DNA of 64,000 bases. Source: Chthoniobacteraceae bacterium (GTDB lineage Bacteria > Verrucomicrobiota > Verrucomicrobiia > Chthoniobacterales > Chthoniobacteraceae). Positions 47,853 through 55,843 of the stretch are shown one piece after another. Made by a program: the position numbers and the translations under genes. Position 1 is the first letter of the stretch. Each line of letters begins with the position of its first letter. The stretch covers positions 99,125-163,124 of the forward strand of contig CANJZW010000001.1 of NCBI GenBank assembly GCA_947479475.1, read 5' to 3'. The notes below the pieces were generated by a model. It saw only the letters and a program-made list of their open reading frames with translations, made no database searches and had not been told where the DNA came from.

Positions 47853-48890
47853 TCACTTCCCGGCGGTCAGCGGGAGCGGGCGCGGCAGGAGCAGGTTGGC
47901 GTGGCGTTGCAGGGCGGTGTGCGTCTCGGTGCTGATTTTGGTGAGGCCTGTGAGGTGGAGGCGGCCTTTATGTTGGGCGAGGGCGGCGGCGGTTGCGGGA
48001 GGCAGCTCAGTGATGGCGTTGAGTACGAGCTCTCCGGTGAAAGCGGCGAGCGCGTCGGCGGATTCGGTGGAGAGGGTCTCCAGCCCGTTGAGCACGAGGG
48101 TGCCGGTTCGTTTAGCCGTGAGACTTGACCCATTGGAGCGTACCGCATTGCTGTTGCCCGTGCGTTTTGCAAGAGAGACGGCAACCGCGTGCGGGAGAGA
48201 GGTGAGGTCGTTGAGCACGAGCACACCTTCATGGGCGGCAAGCGCATCCGCAGTCTCGGGCGAGAGCGAGGAGAGGTTGTCGATGCGCAGGACAGAGGCC
48301 GCGCCGTCCTGGCGGCGCAAGATGACACCGGGGCGCGTTTTGTCCTCGTCAGTGCCGCGGTGTTTGGCGAGTTCGGCGGCGACGGGCGGTAAAAGTTCCG
48401 TGATCCCAAGACGCAGTTCACCCCACTGCCGCGCAAGTTTTAGCGCGAGCGGGATGGAGTCGAGTTTCTCCAGCGAGTAGAGCAGCACCTTGCCTTGGTG
48501 CGCGGCGAGCGCCTCGGCGGCTTTAAGGCAGATGGTCTTCAAGCCGTTGAGCCGAAGGTCGGCATACCCGAACTGCTTCGCTGGAGCATGCTTCGCAAGC
48601 GCGGCAGCGGTTTCTGGAGAAATCTCCTTGAGGCCGTTGAGCGACAGCGCTCCTTCATGCTTCACGAGCACTTCCGCCACCTCGGGTGTGAGCGTGGTGA
48701 GGGCGTCGAAGTTCGCAAAACTGCCGTCGGCGGAGCCCACGATGCCAGGCTTCTTCGCCATTACCTCGCGGGCCTGCTCGACGGTGAGGGTGGTGAGCTT
48801 GCTCGAATCCTGAGCTAGCGCCAAAGACGGTAGAGCGCACGCGGCGATGACGGTGAAAAAGATGAGGCGAGGGGACAAAATCACGTTCAT
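47853..48890 (-). CDS. Secreted repeat protein of the LRR-like SPETADALAAH type
   Basis: Exported 345-residue protein with a signal peptide (1-27, ALPSLALAQDS). Nearly the whole chain consists of repeats of about 24-30 residues of the pattern LxLNGLxxLSxExAxALAxH, for example LSLNGLKEISPETAAALAKH, LVLNGLETLSTESADALAAF and LHLTGLTKISTETHTALQRH. This LRR variant is common in PVC genomes and of unknown function. It starts 12 bp after the cytochrome gene of operon 4 and so occupies the place of the LRR genes in operons 2 and 3. The ATG at 48890 starts right at the signal peptide. Confidence 0.8.
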   Translation of the reverse strand: MNVILSPRLIFFTVIAACALPSLALAQDSSKLTTLTVEQAREVMAKKPGIVGSADGSFANFDALTTLTPEVAEVLVKHEGALSLNGLKEISPETAAALAKHAPAKQFGYADLRLNGLKTICLKAAEALAAHQGKVLLYSLEKLDSIPLALKLARQWGELRLGITELLPPVAAELAKHRGTDEDKTRPGVILRRQDGAASVLRIDNLSSLSPETADALAAHEGVLVLNDLTSLPHAVAVSLAKRTGNSNAVRSNGSSLTAKRTGTLVLNGLETLSTESADALAAFTGELVLNAITELPPATAAALAQHKGRLHLTGLTKISTETHTALQRHANLLLPRPLPLTAGK

Positions 48891-48901
48891 TTTTTGGACC
48901 C

Positions 48902-51559
48902 TTATTTCTGGGTAATGAGGTTGCTCTCGCAGCACAGCAGGACGAGGTCGCGAAGGCGGTAGCCGTTGGTAGCGGCCTGCTCGACGATACTGCGGATGGC
49001 GGGTCGGTCGGCGGCGGTCAAATCGCGGCCAAGGGCGTGGATGAGCAGTTTCTCTACGAGGCAGCGGGCGAACTGGGACTGTCGCTGCAAGAGCGCTTCC
49101 TTAAAACCAATCAGATCCTTGAATTTCGCCTCTCCAAATTCACCGCTGGGATCGACTGGGAGCCTCACGTTGTTGACGGCGTTGTAGTGTCCGCGCCAGC
49201 GGCCGATAGCATCAAAGCTCTCCAGCGCAAAACCGGGTGGGTCGATCTGCCGGTGGCAATTCATGCACGAAGGGTTGTCTCGATGCTTCTGGAGGCGGTC
49301 GCGGATCGTGGTCGCTCCGCGGATGTCGGGCTCGATCACGGGGATATTTGGCGGTGGTGGCGAGGGCGGGGCACCGAGGATGTTTTCCAGCAGCCATGCG
49401 CCTCGGATGACGGGGGAGGTGTCCACGCCATTGGCTGTGAGCGTGAGGATACTCGCCTGGCCGAGCAGCCCGCCGCGGCGTTTGTCTGTGAGTTTCACCT
49501 GGACAAAACCTTGCGATGGGGCGTCACCGGCGCCGTCAGGCTGAAGGTCGTGGAGCGTCAGGCCTTCCACGGGCTTGCCGATGTTGGCCTCGCCGGCCTG
49601 CCAGTCGAGGCCGTACAGCGTGGCAAGCCCTCGGTTCGCGAAGGTGTAGTCGGAGTCGAGGAGGTCGGCGATAAGGCCGTTGGTTTGCAACAGGCGTTTG
49701 AAAAAGAGACGGGTCTCCGTGCGCATCGCGGGCTCTAGATTGTCGTCATAGTAGATATTGAAGCCGCCGCCTTGGGGCTTCATCGAGCCGAGCTTCCGCA
49801 TCGTTAGCCAGCCGTCGAGAAACTCGCGGACGAAGGTGTCGGAGCGAGGATCGAAAAGCATCCGCTCGGCTTCTTTTCGCCGAACCTCGGGCCGTGAGAG
49901 ATCAGGGGCAGTGGCTCTGGCCATGAGCATTTCGTCCGGCAGGGATGACCACAAGAAATAGGAGAGCCGGGAAGCGATCTCGTGGCCGTCCAGTCTTTGG
50001 TTGCGCTCTTCACGATAGAGGAACTCTGGCGCACAAAGCACCGCCTTGACGCCCTGCGTGATCGCCGACTGCGCGGCCTGCGGCGGCGGCACGCCCGAAT
50101 TGGTGGCCGCCTTTTCTGCGCCCCGCACGAGGTTCACGATCGGGTCGATATCGGCGTTCGTCACCGGACGCCGCCAGGCCCGCTCGGAGAAAGCGCGCAG
50201 CACCTCGCCCGCGTTCGCCGAGGCATAGGGCGTGCCTCCAAAAATGGCGCGGTGGCCCGGCGGCGGCCATTGCTCATTGAGCGGGCCTTTCACCTCGGAT
50301 TTGTGAAGGCGGATGCGCGGTGTCTCGTAGAAGATCAGGTGGCCGCCGTCGCCGCCGAGGTCCGCTTCCTCAAAGGCCGCGAGCTGCTTCTTGTCGAGCA
50401 GGGTGTATTTGTTGTCTTTGACGAAGCCAGTGATGCGGTAATTGCTATTCGAGGGACCATTCGGGAACGAGAACCTGGGGAATTGGCCCGCCTCCAGCCA
50501 GACGCGGCATTCGAGCCAGGTCGGGACGTCATCGGGCACATCCCAGGTTGCGACGGCGCGGCCATCAGTCGAGACGACATTTCCATAGCTGCCGATCAGC
50601 GCATCGCGAACGGCGTCCTTGTTCGTTTGGTCCACGCCGAGCAGTGTGCTGAGCGTCATTGCCAGCCGATGCGGCTGACTCGGGTCAATGAGAGCGGTCC
50701 CGCCAAACATTTTTTTCGGGTCCATGTCCGCATATCGAAATTTCGCCTCGGCGAGCACGCGGATGGAATACCAGCCCGCCACTGGAACGCCTTCCCGCAG
50801 GTCTTCCAGCGGCACGCTGCTGTCGCGGTATTCGAGCGTCTGGTAGGGTTGCGGCTGGCGCAAGCGCTTCGCGTACCAATCTCGCTCAGAGTAGCGATGG
50901 CCCAGCGATGTTCTCTCGAACGGTGGCGCTAGCGAAAAGGTCCGGACCTCGGGCTGCGGCTCAAAATGAACAGCACGACTGACGACATCGTTCGCGGCAT
51001 TAAGATAGTGCCGCAGCAGATAACTCGAAGTCACCAGCTTTTCGCCGTTCGAGGCAAAGCCGTGCGAACGGTTGTCCTCCGGGAACTCGATCGTTGGATC
51101 GCGCCTGCTTAGGTCTAGATGCAGGAGATCCTCCAGCGTGCGGCGGTATTCCGTGCGGTTCAGTCGCCGCAGTAAGGAAGTGTCATGGGCGGGTCTGCTT
51201 TGGGCATGGGATACCAGCGCGCCCTCTAGCGCTAGCACCGCCGCGTGACGTTCCTCGGCGGCAGGCTGTGTCTTTTTGGGCGGAGGCATGGTGCCGCGCT
51301 CGATCTGTTCTAGGGCACGGAGCCATCCGCTGGCTGTGGTGTCGTTGACGGTGCCGCCCAGTGCCTCCAGCGACACGTCGCCTTTTTTTGTGGCTTCGTC
51401 GTGGCAGTCAAAACAGTGCACGGAGAGAAAGTCGCGCACGTCCTTACTGATGTGGGCAGGTTTGCCGACGGATGAGCTATCGCTGCCGGCACCAAAGCTC
51501 GTGCTCGCAGTGGCCAGAAACAATGCGAGTGCGATGGATGTGTTTTTTGCGTGCCTCAT
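48902..51559 (-). CDS. DUF1587/1592/1588/1585 cytochrome c protein, operon 4
   Basis: Exported 885-residue cytochrome, the most divergent of the four. Signal peptide (1-23), heme motif CFDCH at 49-53, DUF1587 (RRLNRTEYRRTLEDLLHLDL), a longer central beta domain (about 200-430), DUF1595 ([20 protein letters not shown]), DUF1592 ([20 protein letters not shown]), DUF1588 with CMNCH in NPSCMNCHRQIDPPGFALES, DUF1585 at the end. Here the order is reversed: DUF1552 comes first and overlaps this gene by 4 bp. The difference suggests that operon 4 is an older or separately acquired unit. Confidence 0.92.
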   Translation of the reverse strand: MRHAKNTSIALALFLATASTSFGAGSDSSSVGKPAHISKDVRDFLSVHCFDCHDEATKKGDVSLEALGGTVNDTTASGWLRALEQIERGTMPPPKKTQPAAEERHAAVLALEGALVSHAQSRPAHDTSLLRRLNRTEYRRTLEDLLHLDLSRRDPTIEFPEDNRSHGFASNGEKLVTSSYLLRHYLNAANDVVSRAVHFEPQPEVRTFSLAPPFERTSLGHRYSERDWYAKRLRQPQPYQTLEYRDSSVPLEDLREGVPVAGWYSIRVLAEAKFRYADMDPKKMFGGTALIDPSQPHRLAMTLSTLLGVDQTNKDAVRDALIGSYGNVVSTDGRAVATWDVPDDVPTWLECRVWLEAGQFPRFSFPNGPSNSNYRITGFVKDNKYTLLDKKQLAAFEEADLGGDGGHLIFYETPRIRLHKSEVKGPLNEQWPPPGHRAIFGGTPYASANAGEVLRAFSERAWRRPVTNADIDPIVNLVRGAEKAATNSGVPPPQAAQSAITQGVKAVLCAPEFLYREERNQRLDGHEIASRLSYFLWSSLPDEMLMARATAPDLSRPEVRRKEAERMLFDPRSDTFVREFLDGWLTMRKLGSMKPQGGGFNIYYDDNLEPAMRTETRLFFKRLLQTNGLIADLLDSDYTFANRGLATLYGLDWQAGEANIGKPVEGLTLHDLQPDGAGDAPSQGFVQVKLTDKRRGGLLGQASILTLTANGVDTSPVIRGAWLLENILGAPPSPPPPNIPVIEPDIRGATTIRDRLQKHRDNPSCMNCHRQIDPPGFALESFDAIGRWRGHYNAVNNVRLPVDPSGEFGEAKFKDLIGFKEALLQRQSQFARCLVEKLLIHALGRDLTAADRPAIRSIVEQAATNGYRLRDLVLLCCESNLITQK

Positions 51560-52809
51560 GACAGCTCATCGAAAGTGCTCTTGCTCTTGCCAAACGAACC
51601 CGTCTCGACTCCGAAGCGTTGCGCCATCGAGAGGTAGAGATTGCACAGCGGCACGCGTTTCTCTTTTGCTTGGGGTAGGATGATGTGGGTGCGGTGCTTG
51701 TAGCCGCCGCCTGCGAGGAGCATGGGCAGACTCTCGTTGGTGTGGGCGCTGCCATCGCCCATGCCGCTGCCGAAGAGCACCTGCGTGGTGTCGAGCAGGC
51801 CCAAATCCTCGAGCTTTGTGAGGAACTTTGCCAAGTGTGCCATCTGGTAGCGCTCTACCTTTCTCATGCCCTCCATCAGCACCGGGTCCTTGCCGTGGTG
51901 CGAGTAGCCGTGGTAGCCCTTTTCCTCGATACCCATCGCAGCGGTGTCGAACGAGCCAGGCACTTCGATCGTGGCAACGCGTGTGGAGTCGGTCTGCAGC
52001 GCCAGCGCTACGAGATCGAAGAGAATCGGCAGTTGCTGGCTCACTGTGCCGTCCTTCGGTTCCTTTGAGTCCACTTTGGGCCGAGGCCGCGAGAGCCAGG
52101 CTTTTTCCTGTTCGAGCGATTTTTCCACTTCGCGGATGGCAGTGAAATACTGGTCCATCTTCTTTTTGTCGCGCCCCGAGAGCCGGCTCGTCATGCTTTT
52201 GGCCTGAGCGTTCACGGCATCAAGGATGGAGCCCTGCTGGTCGTAGTCCGTGGCACGAGAAGCGTTCTGCCCTGCGGGCTCATCCACGAAAAGCATTTTG
52301 AAGACGCGCGATACCTGCTGCACTGGCGGCACCATCACTCCGGTGCGCGTCCAGCAAAGTTCCACGCCGCCACCTCCGACGGGTCCAGCCGAGGTGTTGA
52401 GCACGGGAAAGCGCGTCTGACCGGCAACCTGTCGCGCCAAGAACTGATCGAGAGAGATGTTACCGTCCGGCATAGCGGTTGCCTCCGACGATTTCACGCC
52501 CGAGAGGAACATGTGGGTGCCTCCATGGCCGCCGTTGTTTCCGTGGTCGAGGTTCGAGATGACCGTGAACTTGCCGCGCAGCGATTCAAAGGGCGCGGTA
52601 TTAACGGGAAGCTTTGCATTCAGCCCCTCCTCGGTCGGAAAGAAGGCATCGCGGATCATGCCAAAGGGATTCGCCACACAGACGAATCGCTGCGTCGTCG
52701 CAGGTCCCGCCGCCCTCGCAAGAGTCTCCAGCCAGGGGAGTGCAATGGTGGCCCCGACGCCGCGGAGGAAGTGGCGCCGTGAAAGAGGGGAAGACAACAT
52801 GGGGCGCAT
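51556..52809 (-). CDS. DUF1552 domain-containing protein, operon 4
   Basis: A 417-residue DUF1552 protein and first gene of operon 4. The N-terminal SRRHFLRGVGATIALPWLET is a clear twin-arginine-type signal. Motifs: RFVCVANPFGM, VISNLDHGNNGGHGGTHMFL, KGYHGYSHHGKDPVLMEGMR, VLFGSGMGDGSAHTNESLPM and LYLSMAQRFGVETGSFGKSK. I use the ATG at 52809; an ATG at 52800 is also possible, while the longer open frame to 52938 crosses the conserved palindrome and is not credible. Its leader is therefore about 50 nt longer than in operons 1-3. Confidence 0.9.
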   Translation of the reverse strand: MRPMLSSPLSRRHFLRGVGATIALPWLETLARAAGPATTQRFVCVANPFGMIRDAFFPTEEGLNAKLPVNTAPFESLRGKFTVISNLDHGNNGGHGGTHMFLSGVKSSEATAMPDGNISLDQFLARQVAGQTRFPVLNTSAGPVGGGGVELCWTRTGVMVPPVQQVSRVFKMLFVDEPAGQNASRATDYDQQGSILDAVNAQAKSMTSRLSGRDKKKMDQYFTAIREVEKSLEQEKAWLSRPRPKVDSKEPKDGTVSQQLPILFDLVALALQTDSTRVATIEVPGSFDTAAMGIEEKGYHGYSHHGKDPVLMEGMRKVERYQMAHLAKFLTKLEDLGLLDTTQVLFGSGMGDGSAHTNESLPMLLAGGGYKHRTHIILPQAKEKRVPLCNLYLSMAQRFGVETGSFGKSKSTFDELS

Positions 52810-52884
52810 TTGCTGGTAGGGGGTGAAATGGGTTTTGAACAAAAGCGAAATCGTGAGGCCACGGCTGGGTGAACACACTTTGCC

Positions 52885-52931
52885 ACTATACCGTCTTCCT
52901 AAGCAGGCTGCGACCCCCGAAAACTCGGGGG
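52885..52931. promoter_or_regulatory. Operon 4 / kinase divergent element: palindrome and -10-like hexamer
   Basis: CCCCCGA (52914-52920), AAAC, TCGGGGG (52925-52931). On the minus strand TATAGT (52885-52890), the best -10 match of the four, stands 23 nt after the palindrome, as in operons 1-3. Toward the plus strand a weaker CAAGAT (52955-52960) is placed symmetrically ahead of the kinase gene. As no operon ends upstream of this copy, the element belongs to gene starts and is not a terminator. Confidence 0.68.
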
Positions 52932-53013
52932 GTGTCACGCTGGCCGAATGGTGCCAAGATTGAGAATCTGTGTTGCAGAAATGCGTACGTTTTCTTCACT
53001 GGCTTGGGTAGCG

Positions 53014-55020
53014 ATGTTTCGCCGTTTCTCCGTCGTCTTTACGACCGGAGTGGTGCTGCTGCAGCCATGCCTGGCGGCGGATTCAGGCGGAAGCATAGCG
53101 GAAAAACTCGTCCGCCTTCTCAGCCCGGAGATGCGGCGGCGCGATGCGGAACGGCTGAGCTTGACCCACTCGCTGCCCGCGCTGCCAACAGCCCCCGATC
53201 CTGAGTTCACGCAACGGTTGGGTTGGCACAGTTCCTTCTCAACCCAGGGGGATACCGTCGAATGGGTAGACCTCCATCTCGCCCATCCGCAGGCGCTCGA
53301 AGCCGTGGTACTCATCGCTCCAGCTTCCGGCGGCAGCGCCACTGCGCCCGGGTACGGATTCCCGCTGCGCTTCCGGGTCGAACTTTTCAGCGGTCACGAT
53401 TCATCTGAGCGCACCATCATTGCTGATCACACGCGGGAAGACTTCCCAAATCCTGGCTGGCTGCCGGTTGTTATTCAGGCTCACGGGATCGTCGCGGGCA
53501 AAGTGCGCATTACGGCGACCCGATTGTTCCACGAAGAGCAACGCCATTTGTTTGCGCTTGGCGAAGTGATGCTGTTGCACGGTAGTCGGAACCTTGGATC
53601 ACTGATTGAAGCCATCGGTCCTGTTGCCGTTCTCGCGAGTAGCAGCAAGGGCAGTCGGCCCGCCTGGGGACGCATCAATTTGGTGGATGGACAGAGCGTC
53701 CTAGGCCCGCCGCTGGGCGTGAAGCCCAGCCCTTCGCTTGGCTTTCGAAGCATTCCCACAAGCGAACGCAGTGAACTGAGGGGGCAGGAAGTATCTGTGG
53801 ATCTGGGCAGTGCCGTCGCTCTAGACGAAGTGCGCCTGTTCCCCGCGCATCCGCCGGAGTTCGCGCACAGTCATGGCTATGGCTTTCCCGTGCGTTATCA
53901 AATCGAACTTCGTGAAACCATTGCCTCGCCGCCCGTCATACTGACGCCGCCTCCCTCTGGCAGCTACAGTGGTCCGCCTGGCGACAACGTGGTCAGCCTC
54001 GTGGCTGGGGGTCAAATCGCGCGCCATATCGCTCTCACAGTCGTGGAGCCGCATGTGAGTAACGGTTCTGCAGTGCTGGCCCTTGCCGAGATGCAGGTGT
54101 GGTCCGGTGGTAAAAATGTTGCGCTTGGCAAACCCGTGAGTGCCTCGAATTCCACCGAGACAGGCGGCTGGTCAAAAGATGCTCTCGTTGATGGCTTCAC
54201 CAGCACCGCCAACATCCTTGACTGGCCCGAATGGCTTGCCGGGCTCTCGAAACGCCGCGAGGTTTTGCAGCAAGTCGCAGCAATTGAGGCGCGCAAGCGG
54301 CAACTCGTCCAGCAGTGGCAGAACTATGGCATCGGCGCGCTGGGCGTTTTCAGCGCGGCAAGCATGGCTGCGGCTATCGCGTGGTCCGTGCGGCAACGGC
54401 ATGCCCGATTCCGTGAGATGGAAGCCCTGCGTCAGCGCATTGCACGAGATTTGCACGATGAGATTGGAAGCAGCCTCGGTAGCATTGCGCTCATCACGCA
54501 GGACATCCTCGCCAGCATTGGAGGCAGTGCGCAGACGCGCGATGACCTCACCGAGATCAAACACATCGCCGATGAAACTGTCAGCGCCATGCGCGACATC
54601 ACGCGTCTCATCCAGAGCGACCGCTACGGATCCGATGACCTCGCCACTCTGCTGCGCGAAACCGCCGCGCGAGTGCTGCGCGCGATCCCGCACACCTTGA
54701 CACTCGAAGTCTCGACACCGGGCCGCAAACTGCCGGTCGACCGCCAGCGCGACCTGAGCCTCATGTTCAAAGAAGCCCTGTACAACATCACGTGCCACGC
54801 CGCCGCGACCGGCGTAAAAATCTGCCTCGCGCAAAGCAGCACTCAGCTCAGCGTCACCATCCATGACAACGGCCAAGGCTTTGATCCCGCTGCCACCACC
54901 GAAGGCATGGGCCTCACCAATCTGCAGCGCCGCGCCGCCAAACACGGCGGCAGCGTCCGTATCGACAGTGCGCCCGCGCAGGGCACCACGCTTACCATCA
55001 CCCTTCCGGTTCATGACTGA
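53014..55020 (+). CDS. Membrane sensor histidine kinase with discoidin-like extracellular domains
   Basis: Sensor kinase of 668 residues. Signal peptide MFRRFSVVFTTGVVLLQPCLA, large extracytoplasmic part with two or three F5/8 (discoidin)-like beta-sandwich domains (about 60-190, 215-375 and a partial third, NVALGKPVSASNSTETGGWS), one membrane helix (about 438-460), HisKA_3 dimerisation helix with phospho-acceptor His481 in RDLHDEIGSSLGSIAL, and HATPase with DNGQGFDP and GMGLTNLQRRA. Discoidin folds commonly bind glycans, so the ligand may be a polysaccharide. The ATG at 53014 gives a classic signal peptide; ATGs at 52981 and 52948 are alternatives. The stop overlaps the regulator gene by 8 bp. 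Confidence 0.9.
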   Translation: MFRRFSVVFTTGVVLLQPCLAADSGGSIAEKLVRLLSPEMRRRDAERLSLTHSLPALPTAPDPEFTQRLGWHSSFSTQGDTVEWVDLHLAHPQALEAVVLIAPASGGSATAPGYGFPLRFRVELFSGHDSSERTIIADHTREDFPNPGWLPVVIQAHGIVAGKVRITATRLFHEEQRHLFALGEVMLLHGSRNLGSLIEAIGPVAVLASSSKGSRPAWGRINLVDGQSVLGPPLGVKPSPSLGFRSIPTSERSELRGQEVSVDLGSAVALDEVRLFPAHPPEFAHSHGYGFPVRYQIELRETIASPPVILTPPPSGSYSGPPGDNVVSLVAGGQIARHIALTVVEPHVSNGSAVLALAEMQVWSGGKNVALGKPVSASNSTETGGWSKDALVDGFTSTANILDWPEWLAGLSKRREVLQQVAAIEARKRQLVQQWQNYGIGALGVFSAASMAAAIAWSVRQRHARFREMEALRQRIARDLHDEIGSSLGSIALITQDILASIGGSAQTRDDLTEIKHIADETVSAMRDITRLIQSDRYGSDDLATLLRETAARVLRAIPHTLTLEVSTPGRKLPVDRQRDLSLMFKEALYNITCHAAATGVKICLAQSSTQLSVTIHDNGQGFDPAATTEGMGLTNLQRRAAKHGGSVRIDSAPAQGTTLTITLPVHD

Positions 55021-55654
55021 CCCGATCCAAGTCTGGCTCATAGAAGACCACAAAACCTACGGTCAGCGCCTCGCCCGAGCCCTCAACCGACTGGATGGCA
55101 TCGCTTGTCCTAGGCTCTTTACCGCCTGCGAAGACGCCCTGGCCGCGCTATTAGAAAACGAGGTTCCGCAAGTCTTTCTCCTCGATGTTGAGCTGCCGGG
55201 TATGAACGGCATCGACGGGATTACACGCCTGCGCCAACTAGCCCCGCGGGCCGCAGTCGTCATCCTGACCGTCTTTGAGGACGACGATAAAATCTTCCGT
55301 GCCATTTGTGCCGGAGCGGCCGGCTATCTCTTGAAAACTAGCAGCACGGACAACATAGCCACCGCGATTCTGAGCGCTGCTGCGGGAGGCTCTCCAATCA
55401 ATCCGACCATCGCCCGCAGAGTCCTGGACATGTTTTCTAAAGCAAACCTGCCGAGGAAGGATTACGGGCTCACCCCACGCGAAAAAGAAATCCTCCAACT
55501 CCTAGTACAAGGCCAGAGTACCAAAGAGGCCGCTGCGCAGCTTCAAATTAGCTACCACACCGCCGATGGCTACATCCGGGATATCTATGAGAAGTTACAA
55601 GTCAGCACTCGCAGCGGCGTTGTCGCGAAAGCGCTGAATGAAAAACTGGTGTAG
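55013..55654 (+). CDS. NarL/FixJ-type response regulator
   Basis: A 213-residue two-domain regulator: receiver (1-120) with phospho-acceptor Asp58 in FLLDVELPGMNGIDG and the conserved Lys in GYLLKTSS, then a LuxR-type helix-turn-helix (about 145-213) with LTPREKEILQLLVQGQSTKE and AAQLQISYHTADGYIRDIYE. The ATG at 55013 overlaps the kinase stop codon, so the pair is translationally coupled. It is the only regulator inside the cytochrome cluster and the best candidate to bind the palindrome in front of all four operons. The binding is inference. Confidence 0.92.
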   Translation: MTDPIQVWLIEDHKTYGQRLARALNRLDGIACPRLFTACEDALAALLENEVPQVFLLDVELPGMNGIDGITRLRQLAPRAAVVILTVFEDDDKIFRAICAGAAGYLLKTSSTDNIATAILSAAAGGSPINPTIARRVLDMFSKANLPRKDYGLTPREKEILQLLVQGQSTKEAAAQLQISYHTADGYIRDIYEKLQVSTRSGVVAKALNEKLV

Positions 55655-55843
55655 TGAACTCAGTATTCAGGTGTTTTGAAGTGGTGTCCCTGGAGGCGAT
55701 CTCAGACTAGGAAGGTGCAGCCCATAGATCTGTAATCAGGGCTCCACACAGAGGAGGATGCCCATGAGAATGTCTGTCGGGTAGGCGAAAGAAAAGTTGG
55801 AGTGATGTGCGTGGGTCGTGTTGGAATCAGCGGTGAACGTGCC

